A DNA stretch of 64,000 nt from Bacteroidales bacterium (lineage in GTDB: Bacteria; Bacteroidota; Bacteroidia; Bacteroidales; P3): assembly GCA_017522065.1 (NCBI GenBank), contig JAFXAD010000050.1, forward strand, positions 1 through 64,000, in the 5' to 3' direction. Shown here in pieces: positions 1-11,047 of this stretch. The notes beneath the pieces were generated by a model. The model searched no databases, had not been told where the DNA came from, and was given only the letters and a program-made list of their open reading frames with translations. The position numbers and the translations under genes are program-made. How positions within the stretch are numbered: position 1 is the stretch's first letter; every line of letters begins with the position of its first letter.

Positions 1-3000
1 GCACGACATGCTGTCGCTCTTGACGATGCGGCCGTTCATGTCGACGATGGTGATGCTGACCTCACCGTTGACGCCGCTGAGGGCGATGGTGGTGGCATCG
101 GTTGTCGGGTTGGGATAGATGCTTACGTTCATGCCGTCGGCAGTGTTGATGCCTTCGGGATCGGTCTCGAAGGTCTGCTTGGTCGAGGCGTTGCTCTCGA
201 TGCCGGTCTCGCATACTGCATAGACATAGACATCGTAGGTTTCGCCGCTCTCAAGGCCGGTCAGTGTTGTGGTGGTTCCGGTGACAGGTATTGCGGCAAT
301 CTCGTTGCCGGTACCGAAGCCTTCGTAGCCATAGGTCACGCGGTAGCTCTGTGCAGTGCCGGTCCAGCTGACAACAGCGGTGTGGGCTGTCACGTTGCTG
401 ACGGTGACGCCGGTCGGAACTTCGCACATGGCGGTGTGGAAGGTGACGGTGTTGCTGACGCCGCTTTCGAGCATTTCAGCACCGCAGAGGGCCATAACCT
501 CGGCGTTGTAGTCAACATCCGAAGCGAGACCGCCGACGGTAGCCGGGTTGCTGTTGACATCGTAGGTGGTGTCGAATGCAGTGTTCCAGACGTGGATGCG
601 CCAGTTGGTCTCCTCGCCGTTAGCAGTCCAGCCGAGGGTCACGGTAGTGTAGCCAGTAGCCTGGACAGCGAGTTCTGTCGGGTCGAAGCAAGGCAGGCTG
701 TCAGTTGTGAATGAACCTATAGTCCAGTTGCTGATGAGACCTTCGGTGCTGTCGCAGATAGCGCGGACGCGGTACTGATACTGCGTTGCGGGCTGCAGTC
801 CGGTGAAGGTGTAGGTAGGTGTCGAGATGAGCTGATCGGCAGCGTCGTCGAACGAAGCGGCGGAGGCGAGTTTCAGACCCACCTCAAAGTTCTGAGCCTG
901 CGAGACGATGCTGACGGTAGCCTCGTTGTAGGAGACAGCGGTCACGTTGGTATTGGGAGATGGACAGAAAGCACCTGTCGAGGTCACATTGATGTCGTCG
1001 ATACCGCAGCTGTAGAAGCTGGCGTTGTGGTACCACTTGAAGGCCAGACGGCCCGAGGTAGCAGTAACGGTGTCGAAGCTGACGGAGTCGAACGTCACGG
1101 TGGTGGTCGATTCGATAGTCTTGACCGGCACGAAGGTGGCGGCGAAATCGGAACCTGTAACGTAGCCGACGTAGAGCGTGCTACCGTTGGTGGCATTCTC
1201 CATCTTGTACCAGAAGGTCATGCTGAGCGTGCTGAGCGGTTGCTCGAAAGGAGGCAGAGCGACGATCTTGGTGTCGCCGTAAGCGGCCGTTCCCGAAGTC
1301 ATCGTGAGAGCATTGGGATTGCTGTGCGGATACCAGTAGCTGCCGCTGCCGGTGATGTGCGGGAAGTAAGCCGCATTGGTACCGTTGCTGTAACCATCCC
1401 AGCAGATAGGCAGAACGCCTGCGGTGCTGTAGGTAGAGCCGTTATAGGCGTCGAAGTTCTCGCTGTAGGGCAGCGGAGTTGTCAGACATTCGGTGCCGCC
1501 GATGAGAGCTGCCGACCAGATGGCGGTATCGCCAACGGCGCAAACAGGACGTACATAGAACTGGTAGACCGAAGAGGGCGTGAGACCATTCACGGTGTAG
1601 GGGTGGCTGTTGGTGGTAACCAAAGTACCAGTACCATGAGCGAATCCCGGCTCGCCATATTCGATCTGATATTCAGTAGCGGGAGTGACATCGACCCAGT
1701 CGATGGTGATGCTGTTGGTCGAAGCCGAGTCAACCTCCATAGCCATCACAGGAGCGCACGAGGGCACATAGTCGACAACGATGTCGTCGATGAAGTGGGT
1801 GCTATAGTAGGTAGTTGTCGACGTGGTGTAGTAGTTGCGGAAAGCGATGGTGCGGCTGTTGCCGGTATAGGAGGCGAAGTATACGGTGTAGTCGACATGG
1901 GTCGAAGTGGGCGACGTAATCGTCTGTACCGGCACGAAGGTAGTACCCTCCATGACGCCGACCTCAAGACCGTAGTAGGCAGAGGTGGTGTACTCCGAGA
2001 AGGTCAGCTGCAGACTGTCGAGCGATGTCGGCATAGGCGGCAGCATGTGGTAGCCGTTGCCATAGATACGGTAGCTGTAGCTGCCGCTGTTGGCATAGGT
2101 GCTGCTGTAGTATATCTGCGGCAGGTAGGAACCAGTCTGGTAGGTCGATGTACCCGTCATGATGCTGCTCCAGCAGGGAACGAAGACACCCGTAGCTGCA
2201 GTGGTGCTTGTGGTGTAGCTGTCGAAGTCCTCGCTGTAGGGCAGGGAGACGGGATCGCAGAAGGTGGTCACCGTGATGACGCGTGCACGTCCGGTGTCAC
2301 CGACGGCGCAGAAGGGACGTACCTCGAAAGTATACTCGGTGTTGGATGTCAGACCGTTGATAGTATACGGGTTGGTATTGGCGACAACTTGAGTGGTGCC
2401 GTCGTCGATGAGCCACTGGCTTTCGCTGCCACCGTTGGTCCAAGCGAGCGTCACGCTGTTGTTGGTGATGTTGGTAGCATGGAGGTCGTTGACGCGCGGG
2501 CAGGTGGGTATGTACTCAACCTCCACGTCGTCGATGTAGTGGTAGCTGTATCCGTATGTCGGGTGCGAGTTGCGGAAGGCGATGATGCGGCTGTTGCCAT
2601 GATAGTTGTTGAAGGTCACCGTCACTTCGGTGTGGTTGCCAGAGGTGTAGGTGATATTCTGGATAGGAACGAACATCGAGCCTTCCATCACGCCCACTTC
2701 GAGTTCGTAGGCGTCGGTCGTCTTATAGGTATTGAAGGTAATCTGCAAGCTGTCGAGCGTTGTCGGCATAGGCGGCAGCATGTGGACGCCAACGCCGTAG
2801 AAGCGGTAGCAGTAGTTGTCGCTGTTGGCGTAGGTGGTGCTGTAGTAGACCTGCGGATAGTAGCTTGATGTCTGATTGGCCGAGGGACCTGTGAGGATGA
2901 AGTCCCAGCAGTCGGCCTGGATACCAGAGGCAGCCGTTGTGCTTGTCGTGTAGCTGTCGAAGTTCTCGATGTAGGGCAGGCTGACGGCGTTGCACGGTGT

Positions 3001-6000
3001 CGTGAAGCTGTAGGCTACGGTGTCGCAGTTGCCCCAAACGTAGACGTCGTATTCCGTTTCAGGCGTGAGGCCCGTAAGGGTTACGTTGCGCACCGAGGTG
3101 GTAACCTGCGTACCGGTGCCGGGAGTGAAACCGTGGAGACCGTACTCGACGGTATAACCGGCCGAGTTGCTGCGGTTCCAGACAATGGTAGCCTCGTTGC
3201 CGACAAGCATATCGGCATGGACGTTCTGCGGAGGTATACATGCAGGAGCTACATCGATTGTGAGGTCATCGATATAATGCTCGGATGTAGTACCCGAACC
3301 GGTGTTGTAGTTCATTAGGGCCAGACGGGTAGCTGTGCCAGTGTAGTCAACCATGTAGCTCGTCACATCGTAGATGTTCTGGTTGGGCATGAAGATAATG
3401 GTATCGTAAGGCACGAAGGTGCTGGCGAAACCAGTGTTGACATGAGCAACCGTACCGACGATGAGGCCGTTGGTCTGCGGAGCGACGTTGTACTCGTGGA
3501 AGTTGAGCATCAGCGTATTCAGCGGCACACCCATCTCGGGCAGGACGACGACACCGTTCTCATTCATATAATATGCATGTTGCGGCGAGGAGGCGTAACC
3601 CGAAGTGGTGGTGTAGGCTATATAGGCCTGCGAGTTGGGGTTCTCAACAACCCAGCAGTTGGGCTCGTAGCCTGCTGCCGATGTACCGGCGGGCATGATG
3701 TTCTCGAAGTTCATCACGTATGGCAGCGTCGTGTAGGGCGCACAGTCGGTGGTGAACTCGACGTATGCTGCTGCAGGCGAGGTGGCATTGATAAGACCAC
3801 AGGTGCTGTAGATATAGGCATCGTAGGTAGTGCTGTGGTTCAGAGCATTGATAGTTGCGGGAGTACCGCTGACCATCAGGGTGTCGCCCTGTCCCGGAGC
3901 AAAGCCGTGAGGACCGTAGACGATGAAGTAGCTCGTGGCGTTCTCGCCTTCGGTAGTCCAGCTGATGGTAGCACTGGTGGCGGTAGCAGTAGCCGTGACG
4001 TCCGAAGCGGGAGTACAAGCGGGTATCAGTTCGACAACGATGTCGTCGATGAAGCTGTAGTTGTCGCTGAAGGCATCCCAGAAGCAGATGCGTGCATGCT
4101 CGTAGGCAGCAGGTATGTCAGCGAAGGAGTAGGTGATGTTGACGGTGTTGTTGACCGGGTCGATGTCCGAACGGACAACGGTGTCGAGCACATGCATGGT
4201 CTGGATAGGCATGGTGGCGTCGTCGATGACTCCGAAGAGCAGACGGGCACCCGTGCCGCCCTGGGTGAGCTTGTAGCGGATCTGGCATTCGCTCAGCAAG
4301 GTGTCAACCTCAGGAAGTATCACGTATCCTCCGTAGTACAGGAAGCAAAGCATATTGTTCTCGTCGCCGGTGAGCGATGTGATGTAAGGATACTCACGGT
4401 CGGCATTGGCGGCATTGGTAAGGCCGGTGACCCAGCAGTTGCGGGTATAGTGACCATAGTCGCATGCCTGGAAGTCTTCCATCAACGGCAGGCTGACAGC
4501 GCCGCAGAGGGTGCTGATCTGTGTCGTACCGCTCATGGTCTGTCCGCCACAGGTGTAGCTTACGCGGGCCTCGCCGAGGAATCCGGCACCGAGACCGCCG
4601 ATAGTGGCACTGCCGGTAGTGTTGCCGGTGGCGACGCTGGTCCAGTTGAATTCACCGTTGGCACGATAGTAGATATCGTAGCTGGTGCCCTGAGCGGCGT
4701 TCCAGGTGATGTCGACATGGTCACTGTAGGTAGCCGACTGCATCACGATAGGCATCGAGCAGGGATTGGGCTCACAGTTGGCGTTGCCGAAGACGATGTA
4801 GGCGCGATAGTAGTCGCGAGCCGAGGTGCCTGAGGGCGATGCGGGATTGACGTTGGCGGTACCATAGTAGCGCAGTGCACGGTAGATGGAGCTGAAGTTG
4901 CTGCATGCCCAGTAGCAGTTGCCCGACTGTGCAACTCCCGTATTGTCGTCGATAGCGACAACGAGGTTGCTGCCGGGAGTCAGGACGAAGGTCGAGTCGA
5001 GCTTGAGGCTGATCCAGCCGAAACCGCTAAGGCGACCGCTGTATACCTGCGTCAGGTTCGACAGAGGCACAACGTCGCTCGTGGCGCCGAACTCGTTGAG
5101 CGAGGTGTGACCGAGATAGACGGTGATGTCGCGATCCTCATAGTCGTAGCCTCTCTGGTAGAAAGCAATCGAGCTTATGCTGTCGATGCCGGCGAGTTCG
5201 CTGGCCAGGTAAATCTGCTGCGTGTAGCTGTAGGCCTGTGTTGCGTAGAAGGGCTGTGCCGAATAGTTGGTAGAATAATCGCCCACGGTGTCCATCTGGC
5301 AGATGGTGGTGGTAGCGAAGCCGGTGTTGGTTTCGCCCAGCGTGCTGTTGCAGAGCGTGGTGACGCTATATGAATAGGTGGTAGCCTCCTCGAGGTTGGT
5401 GAAGAGGTAGTAGGTATTGTTGACAGTGTCAGTAACTACCACATTGTCTGTGCCGAACGGGGTATTGGTGCACTTACGCAGGGTGACGATGTAGCCCGAG
5501 GCAGCATTGCCTACGGTGGGTGCTGTCCAACTGATACCGAAGGTGTTGTAGTCCGTTCCACCGAGCGTCAGGTTCTCGACGGGGCTGCAGTCAGAAGCAG
5601 TGGTGGCGGTCATCATTTGCGGACGGCTCTCCTCGTCGCCGCAGTTGCCTGCAATCCAGATCCAGTAGTCGGTACCGGGTGTGAGACCGGTGATGGTGTA
5701 GCTGTTGCCAGTGGTTACAGAAGCACTCTGAGCGTGGCTGTAGCTGTTGTCGGTGCTCCAGTAGATGTTGACACCCGAGAGGGTCGAGCCTGCCGTGGTG
5801 TCGAACCAGGTCACCTGAATGCTGTTGTGGTCGACGGTGCCGATATTGGCAACGGGCGACGGACAGCTGGTGTTGCGCCACACCTCGATATCGTCAAGAT
5901 ACTGGTAGCTGTAGTAGGTGCTTGCCGACGTGTAGACGTTGCGGAAAGCTATGTAGCGACCTGTGCCGGTATAGCTGCTGAAGTCAATTTCATGATATTC

Positions 6001-9000
6001 GGGGACAGAAGTACCGCTGTTGGTAATCTGCATCACGGTATCGAAGGTGCTTCCGTCGTTGGGGTCGCTCATAAGGCCCACATACATCAGGTAGCTGGTG
6101 TTCGACTGACGTACCCAGAATCCCATTGTGACAGAGTCGGCGGGGCAGGGCAGCTGCGGCAGCGTATGGTAACCTACACCATACAGACGCATACTGTAGT
6201 TACCGCTGTGGCTGTATGTGCCTGCGGTGCTGTAGTAGTAGAGTTGCGGCAGGTAGCTACCAGTCTGGTAGGCGGCGGTGCCGGTCATGTAGTTGTTCCA
6301 GCAGGGCACCATGACGCCGGTAGCAGCGGTAGTGCTATTGGTGTAACCCTCGAAGTCCTCGGCATATGGCAACGACAAATAGGGATCACATGCCGTACGG
6401 GCAGTGATGCTCCATACATTGCTGCTATCGTCGGCAGCGCAAAGGGCGCGTACCTCGAAGGTGTATGCCGTATTGGTGTTCAAGCCGCTGACGGTGATGT
6501 TCGGTGTATTGGTCACATAGTAGTGGGTGCCGTCGGTGACGCTCCACGACGACTCGGTGCTGCCAGCAGTCCAGCTCAGGCTGACGCTGCTAATCGAATT
6601 AGAATCGACAACAAGGTCGGTCACGTGCGGACAGCTGGGTATGACATCAAGTGTGAAGTCGTCGGTATATGCATACCACGAAGTGGTGGGCCTGTTGGCA
6701 CGCAACGCAACGTAGCTGCCTTGGCCAGTATAGCTGCTGAGTTTCGACTCATAGAGACTCCAGTCGGTGCTGCCGACAGTCACGGTGACGGTGTCGACAT
6801 ACTCGAAAGTGCTTACATCGTCAGGATCGCTCATGACGCCGACGTAGAACACGGGAGCGTAGCTGGTGCTCGTAGGTTTAGCCCAGAAGGAAACCATAAG
6901 GCTGTTGATGGGGTTGACGTTGGTATCGACAACCGGCAGGACGAGGATTTCATAGTCGCCGTAGGTTCCTGTAGTGGTGGTAAGATACCAGTACAGTCCG
7001 CGACTGCCGCTGTGGGCAGCAGAAGCATAGACGTAAGGATAGCCCATATAGCTGGTGCCGTTGTTGAGGTGGCGCCAGCAGGGGATGTCGGGATGACCTG
7101 ACGAGGAGCCTGTTGCGAGGTCTTCGAAACCGTAGCTGTAAGGAATCGTCATTGCCGAGCACTCCGTGCTGGCACTGACAATGCTGCTGTATACGGTAGC
7201 GTCGTCGTCGTCGCACTCGAAGCTGACGCGCAGCTCATAGTCGCTGCCCGGGATGAGACCGCCGAAGCTGTAACTCGTCTCGCTAACGCCCGTGGCGGCA
7301 ACGGTCCAGTTACTCTCGCCCTCAATGCGATAAGAAAGATCCCACTCGCTCTCGTCGTAACCCGGAATCCAGGATATGGAGATAGTGTCGCTGCCAGCGT
7401 ATGTCACATTGGCAACGGGAGCTGCGCAGATGGCCGACACGGAGCATTCGCCCTGATAGAAATGGATGGCAGCGCGATAGCTGTATGTCGAGGAAGCAGT
7501 GCCGCTATTGTAGTCAGCCAACGTGAAGGGATTGCTGTCCTTGTAGTGGTAGCGAGCAGTGTTGGCAGCCGACACATAGTAGCCCGTCAGACCCGTCGAG
7601 GTGGTCTGCGATCCGCCCGACTGGTTCATGAAGGTAGTGATGATAATGCTGCTCGTGCCGTCCCAATTGAATGTGCTGGTGAAGTCGTAGTGCTGCCAGC
7701 CGGAGGTGTTCATCGGGTGCAGAGCCGGTCCATAGACCTGAGTCATCTGGTTCGGGTCCTCCATAGTAGAGGTGCTTATCGATGTTGTCGACGTGTTGCC
7801 GATGAAGATCGTGAACTCCTTGTTGTATGAGGTGCAGCCCGTGAAGCCGAGGTCGATACCGGTGATGGGACCAGGCGTGAGGCCTGCGGCTGTCAGTTCG
7901 GCAGCGGTATAGATTGTCTGGTAGGCAGTATTGCCGTACGCACTGTATGCCAAGCATCCAGTTTGGCCAGAAGTGGAGTTACTGAACTGTATTGTGTCGA
8001 CGGTCGACGAGTCGAGCTCAAGGCATTCGAACGGAGCTGTGCTGAACTCGATGCTGTCCATCGGGCCGTAGTCGCCACTACAGTCGGCCATAACGTAAGC
8101 CTTGTAGGCCGTACTGGCATTGAGGCCATTCAGCACAGCCATCTGGTCGCTGACGTTGAGCGTTGTCGGATTGCTACCGCCAATGCTGTCGTAAACAATC
8201 TCGAAGCCGTCAGGCTCGCCATAGCCGTCCAAATAGCTCCAGGTGAGCATAGCGTTGCCCACGGTGGCCTGCACATCAAGGTCAGCGATAGGCGGGCAGT
8301 TTGGCATCTCTTCAATGGTGATGTCGTCAACAGCGGCATACCAAGCCGAGCCGGTCACCACACCACGCAAGGCAATGACGTTGCCATAACCTGCAAACGT
8401 CGACATCGGGACTACAAATTCATTATAAATAGTGTTGGCGCCGACAGTAACAGTCTCTATAGGCTGGAAGGAAGCGATGCTGTCGGCATCGGTCATCACG
8501 CCAACCTCGAAGACGGGGCTGTAGGAGGTACTGGTAGCTTTAGTCCAGAAACGCACCTGCAGGGCATTCATATTATATATATTAGTGTCGACCGGAGGCA
8601 AAGCCACATACTGATAGGCACCGGCAGTGGTCGGGCAGTACCAGTAAAGGCCGCGTGTGCCGCTGTTACAGTACGTTGCCGAACTGCTTACATAGGGATA
8701 GTACGACGTTGTGCTGTTGGCACGCGTCAGGCAGTTGACGAAATCGGCGCTACTTGTCGAGCCCGTTTCGGCACCCTCGAAGTTCATCGTGTAGGGCAGC
8801 ACGTTAATATCGGCACACAACGTGTTGGCAGTGAACGTCTCGGCAAAAGTAGTGTCGCTGCCGCAGACGCTCTGTATTTCGATGTCGTAGGTAGTACCCG
8901 GAACGAGGCCGCTGAGCGTAAAGGCATTCGAGACTGCCACCTCGCTGCTCATGTTACCGCCGGCAGGACCGTAGGTCACGATATAGCTGTCGGCGCTTCC

Positions 9001-10650
9001 CGTCCAGCTCAGCTCGAGGCTGTTCTCCGTAGCCTGCACAAGGGTGATGTCGCTCGGACGCACGCACGATGGAATCTCGTAGCAGATATCAAACTTGGTG
9101 TTCACCCTGCTATAGGTTCGTGTGAAGGTAATATTGCTCGTCGAAGTGCTGCTGCGGTAACCATAGAAGCTGCTGTAGTCGGGCGATGTAGACGTATAGT
9201 AGAATGTACCGTTGGCGCTGGGGTTGCCGGGACGGTAGTAATAGATCATCAAGTTCGAGTCTGGAGCATAGGCAAACGGCGTATCGAAGGGAATGTACAC
9301 CCATTCGCCTGCTGTGGAGCGGAGCGTGTCGTCGAACACCAGAGTCATATCGTCGAGCATGCCGACGGTATCCGATGCACCAGTGAACTGTGTTTTAGCA
9401 GTTTTGGCGATATAGACACGCAGAGGAGTCACACTCGCCGTGCTTCCGGCATGAAGGCTGATGCCGTTGATGGTACCTGCACCTTCGAGACCGAGATTGA
9501 TGAGTTCCTCAGCTTGGAAAATATTGGCACTGTGGCCCAAAGGATAGGTAGTGTAATTATATGTCATATACATATAGCTCGAACTGGTTCCGTTACTCAC
9601 AGCCTCGTTGATGTTAGCAAAACCGTCGCCACAGTTGCGCAATGTGGAGAAGCTGTGCTCGGCGGTAGGAAGCGACATGTCGCCACCACCGCAGTCGGAA
9701 ACGATTCGATAGTAGTATGTCGTCAGTGGAAGCAGGTTACCTATAACGGTGAAAGTGTCTGTTTCCGTAGTATAGTTGGCCGTAGCAACATCAATATTGG
9801 GAGTAGCGCTGACATAAACGCGATAGCTGTTGGCATTGCCATCCGGACTGTTCCAGTTCAGCTGTGCTTCATCGTGTGTAATATTGTTGACAAACAAGCC
9901 AACGGGTTTGCGGCATGTGACAACGGGACGAGTGAAACTATAGTATCGGTAAGAGTCGAACCAGGTATTGGCAGCATTGGTAGAGGAAGAACCATTAGAG
10001 AAGGCAGTAGCCGTATTGGTGGCAGCATCGATAGTCCAGCCATCGCTGGCATCAACGCAGAGTCCGCACTGGTGTGCCACTGCAGGCGGCACGACAGTGC
10101 TGTCAGGAAATACAATCTCTATATCGCCATTGGCAAAGAGGTGCACCTGCCATTGGTAGAGATTGTTGCGAGTATCGGAGTTGTAGGTTCCCGTGCAGAA
10201 CTCGACAACGAGCATGTCGTTGCCATTGGCATCGACGGTTGTCAGAGCTTTCACATAGTGGGAGTTGGCCACACCGTAGCCATCACATCCGAAGGCATTG
10301 ATCTTCGGATTGTTAGTAGAAGCAGCGGTTGCACTGAAAGGCGTGCCATAGTTAGTGGTACCCGTCACAGTGGAACCCAGTCGCAGGTTGCCGTCGGTGT
10401 TGACGGAATACTGCGTGTAGACCTGCTCCCCAAAGGGGAAGGAAAACCCGATAGACTGGACTGTTGAAGCCAGACCATCGTTCCCAGAGGGAGTCAGGAT
10501 CTGCGTAGCGCTCGTCATACTGATCCATTTGGTAGCATCGGTACCTGTGGCGAACGTGTATTCCGACAGATCTTGAGCCAACGAAACTCTGGGGATTGTA
10601 ATAGCCACTATCGCAGCCATCACAGTCAGAAACTTGTAGAATCGTTTCAT
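1..10650 (-). CDS. Giant fn3/adhesin-module T9SS secreted protein (3' end outside window)
   Basis: The frame opens with ATG at 10650-10648 and, at every place I translated (near 10650, 8340, 5640, 3060, 1440, 420 and 60), stays in the same frame, giving at least 3,550 codons. Residues 1-20 form a signal peptide (MKRFYKFLTV, then a hydrophobic core and SLAQ). After an N-terminal domain (to about 9910) roughly 15 fn3 domains alternate with jelly-roll domains of the cleaved-adhesin/MAM-like type, which open with the motif LPYSENFD; the fn3 at 420 begins VPTGVTVSNVTAHTAVVSW. The last visible codons (1-125) read IYPNPTTDATTIALSGVNGE and then ITIVDMNGRIV, the first part of a type A T9SS sorting domain, so only about 30 residues should be missing. 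Probably a cell-surface adhesin or scaffold. The module class is clear; the ligand is unknown. I did not check every codon for a stop. Confidence 0.9.
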   Translation of the reverse strand, partial: MKRFYKFLTVMAAIVAITIPRVSLAQDLSEYTFATGTDATKWISMTSATQILTPSGNDGLASTVQSIGFSFPFGEQVYTQYSVNTDGNLRLGSTVTGTTNYGTPFSATAASTNNPKINAFGCDGYGVANSHYVKALTTVDANGNDMLVVEFCTGTYNSDTRNNLYQWQVHLFANGDIEIVFPDSTVVPPAVAHQCGLCVDASDGWTIDAATNTATAFSNGSSSTNAANTWFDSYRYYSFTRPVVTCRKPVGLFVNNITHDEAQLNWNSPDGNANSYRVYVSATPNIDVATANYTTETDTFTVIGNLLPLTTYYYRIVSDCGGGDMSLPTAEHSFSTLRNCGDGFANINEAVSNGTSSSYMYMTYNYTTYPLGHSANIFQAEELINLGLEGAGTINGISLHAGSTASVTPLRVYIAKTAKTQFTGASDTVGMLDDMTLVFDDTLRSTAGEWVYIPFDTPFAYAPDSNLMIYYYRPGNPSANGTFYYTSTSPDYSSFYGYRSSTSTSNITFTRTYSRVNTKFDICYEIPSCVRPSDITLVQATENSLELSWTGSADSYIVTYGPAGGNMSSEVAVSNAFTLSGLVPGTTYDIEIQSVCGSDTTFAETFTANTLCADINVLPYTMNFEGAETGSTSSADFVNCLTRANSTTSYYPYVSSSATYCNSGTRGLYWYCPTTAGAYQYVALPPVDTNIYNMNALQVRFWTKATSTSYSPVFEVGVMTDADSIASFQPIETVTVGANTIYNEFVVPMSTFAGYGNVIALRGVVTGSAWYAAVDDITIEEMPNCPPIADLDVQATVGNAMLTWSYLDGYGEPDGFEIVYDSIGGSNPTTLNVSDQMAVLNGLNASTAYKAYVMADCSGDYGPMDSIEFSTAPFECLELDSSTVDTIQFSNSTSGQTGCLAYSAYGNTAYQTIYTAAELTAAGLTPGPITGIDLGFTGCTSYNKEFTIFIGNTSTTSISTSTMEDPNQMTQVYGPALHPMNTSGWQHYDFTSTFNWDGTSSIIITTFMNQSGGSQTTSTGLTGYYVSAANTARYHYKDSNPFTLADYNSGTASSTYSYRAAIHFYQGECSVSAICAAPVANVTYAGSDTISISWIPGYDESEWDLSYRIEGESNWTVAATGVSETSYSFGGLIPGSDYELRVSFECDDDDATVYSSIVSASTECSAMTIPYSYGFEDLATGSSSGHPDIPCWRHLNNGTSYMGYPYVYASAAHSGSRGLYWYLTTTTGTYGDYEILVLPVVDTNVNPINSLMVSFWAKPTSTSYAPVFYVGVMSDPDDVSTFEYVDTVTVTVGSTDWSLYESKLSSYTGQGSYVALRANRPTTSWYAYTDDFTLDVIPSCPHVTDLVVDSNSISSVSLSWTAGSTESSWSVTDGTHYYVTNTPNITVSGLNTNTAYTFEVRALCAADDSSNVWSITARTACDPYLSLPYAEDFEGYTNSTTAATGVMVPCWNNYMTGTAAYQTGSYLPQLYYYSTAGTYSHSGNYSMRLYGVGYHTLPQLPCPADSVTMGFWVRQSNTSYLMYVGLMSDPNDGSTFDTVMQITNSGTSVPEYHEIDFSSYTGTGRYIAFRNVYTSASTYYSYQYLDDIEVWRNTSCPSPVANIGTVDHNSIQVTWFDTTAGSTLSGVNIYWSTDNSYSHAQSASVTTGNSYTITGLTPGTDYWIWIAGNCGDEESRPQMMTATTASDCSPVENLTLGGTDYNTFGISWTAPTVGNAASGYIVTLRKCTNTPFGTDNVVVTDTVNNTYYLFTNLEEATTYSYSVTTLCNSTLGETNTGFATTTICQMDTVGDYSTNYSAQPFYATQAYSYTQQIYLASELAGIDSISSIAFYQRGYDYEDRDITVYLGHTSLNEFGATSDVVPLSNLTQVYSGRLSGFGWISLKLDSTFVLTPGSNLVVAIDDNTGVAQSGNCYWACSNFSSIYRALRYYGTANVNPASPSGTSARDYYRAYIVFGNANCEPNPCSMPIVMQSATYSDHVDITWNAAQGTSYDIYYRANGEFNWTSVATGNTTGSATIGGLGAGFLGEARVSYTCGGQTMSGTTQISTLCGAVSLPLMEDFQACDYGHYTRNCWVTGLTNAANADREYPYITSLTGDENNMLCFLYYGGYVILPEVDTLLSECQIRYKLTQGGTGARLLFGVIDDATMPIQTMHVLDTVVRSDIDPVNNTVNITYSFADIPAAYEHARICFWDAFSDNYSFIDDIVVELIPACTPASDVTATATATSATISWTTEGENATSYFIVYGPHGFAPGQGDTLMVSGTPATINALNHSTTYDAYIYSTCGLINATSPAAAYVEFTTDCAPYTTLPYVMNFENIMPAGTSAAGYEPNCWVVENPNSQAYIAYTTTSGYASSPQHAYYMNENGVVVLPEMGVPLNTLMLNFHEYNVAPQTNGLIVGTVAHVNTGFASTFVPYDTIIFMPNQNIYDVTSYMVDYTGTATRLALMNYNTGSGTTSEHYIDDLTIDVAPACIPPQNVHADMLVGNEATIVWNRSNSAGYTVEYGLHGFTPGTGTQVTTSVRNVTLTGLTPETEYDVYVWGNCDTVAYSFTTPCNAVSLPYIENFDSYTTSTTAASGIQADCWDFILTGPSANQTSSYYPQVYYSTTYANSDNYCYRFYGVGVHMLPPMPTTLDSLQITFNTYKTTDAYELEVGVMEGSMFVPIQNITYTSGNHTEVTVTFNNYHGNSRIIAFRNSHPTYGYSYHYIDDVEVEYIPTCPRVNDLHATNITNNSVTLAWTNGGSESQWLIDDGTTQVVANTNPYTINGLTSNTEYTFEVRPFCAVGDTGRARVITVTTFCDPVSLPYSEDFDSYTTSTTAATGVFVPCWSSIMTGTSTYQTGSYLPQIYYSSTYANSGSYSYRIYGNGYHMLPPMPTSLDSLQLTFSEYTTSAYYGLEVGVMEGTTFVPVQTITSPTSTHVDYTVYFASYTGNSRTIAFRNYYTTSTTTYYSTHFIDDIVVDYVPSCAPVMAMEVDSASTNSITIDWVDVTPATEYQIEYGEPGFAHGTGTLVTTNSHPYTVNGLTPSSVYQFYVRPVCAVGDTAIWSAALIGGTECLTTPLPYSENFDAYNGSTYSTAGVLPICWDGYSNGTNAAYFPHITGSGSYWYPHSNPNALTMTSGTAAYGDTKIVALPPFEQPLSTLSMTFWYKMENATNGSTLYVGYVTGSDFAATFVPVKTIESTTTVTFDSVSFDTVTATSGRLAFKWYHNASFYSCGIDDINVTSTGAFCPSPNTNVTAVSYNEATVSIVSQAQNFEVGLKLASAASFDDAADQLISTPTYTFTGLQPATQYQYRVRAICDSTEGLISNWTIGSFTTDSLPCFDPTELAVQATGYTTVTLGWTANGEETNWRIHVWNTAFDTTYDVNSNPATVGGLASDVDYNAEVMALCGAEMLESGVSNTVTFHTAMCEVPTGVTVSNVTAHTAVVSWTGTAQSYRVTYGYEGFGTGNEIAAIPVTGTTTTLTGLESGETYDVYVYAVCETGIESNASTKQTFETDPEGINTADGMNVSIYPNPTTDATTIALSGVNGEVSITIVDMNGRIVKSDSMSC

Positions 10651-11047
10651 AAGCCGTTTTCTTAATTAAAAATGATTAATAAATTATTTAATATATATAA
10701 TGAATTTGAATTAACAAACGACGTTTTTGCTCCCCCTTCACTCCACCTTCACATCCTTTCATTTCCAACCAACGCACTCATAATTAAACAATTCATATCT
10801 ATTCAGCACACAAAAAGACAATGGCAAATTTAGGAAAATAATCCCATCTATGCAAGCAACAAAGAATATTTAACACTTTTTTCACAAAAAGAAAAGGGCT
10901 AAAGCCTCCACTTCCCGTTTCCCGCTCAAAAAAAGTAGCATCAAACAATTTTTCGCTTTCATTCTCGTTATCGTAGCGAAGGCCTCTCGTTTTCTCAGCA
11001 GGCCCATTAAAACTTTTCAACCCTTTTAACCCTTTAACCCCAAATCC
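10651..11047. other. Divergent intergenic region with low-complexity tracts
   Basis: This gap separates the giant minus-strand gene from the flavodiiron gene. It holds an AT-rich leader (10651-10720), a pyrimidine tract built from CACTCC-like units (about 10730-10770), the minus-strand promoter, and a tract of AACCCTTTT/AACCCTTTA units (about 11003-11042) just before the flavodiiron start. I see no gene in it. Confidence 0.6.
10825..10856 (-). promoter_or_regulatory. Bacteroidota-type promoter of the giant adhesin gene
   Basis: On the minus strand TAAATTTG (10832-10825) matches the TAnnTTTG -7 box. CTTG, one base from the TTTG -33 element, lies 20 bp upstream (10856-10853). The leader would be about 170 nt. 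Confidence 0.5.

Noticed and set aside
1027..2868. A 613-codon open frame on the plus strand, and a similar one at 7963-10467
   Set aside because: They are antisense to the giant fn3 frame, which has clear domain sequence. The plus-strand translations are low-complexity and match no family.
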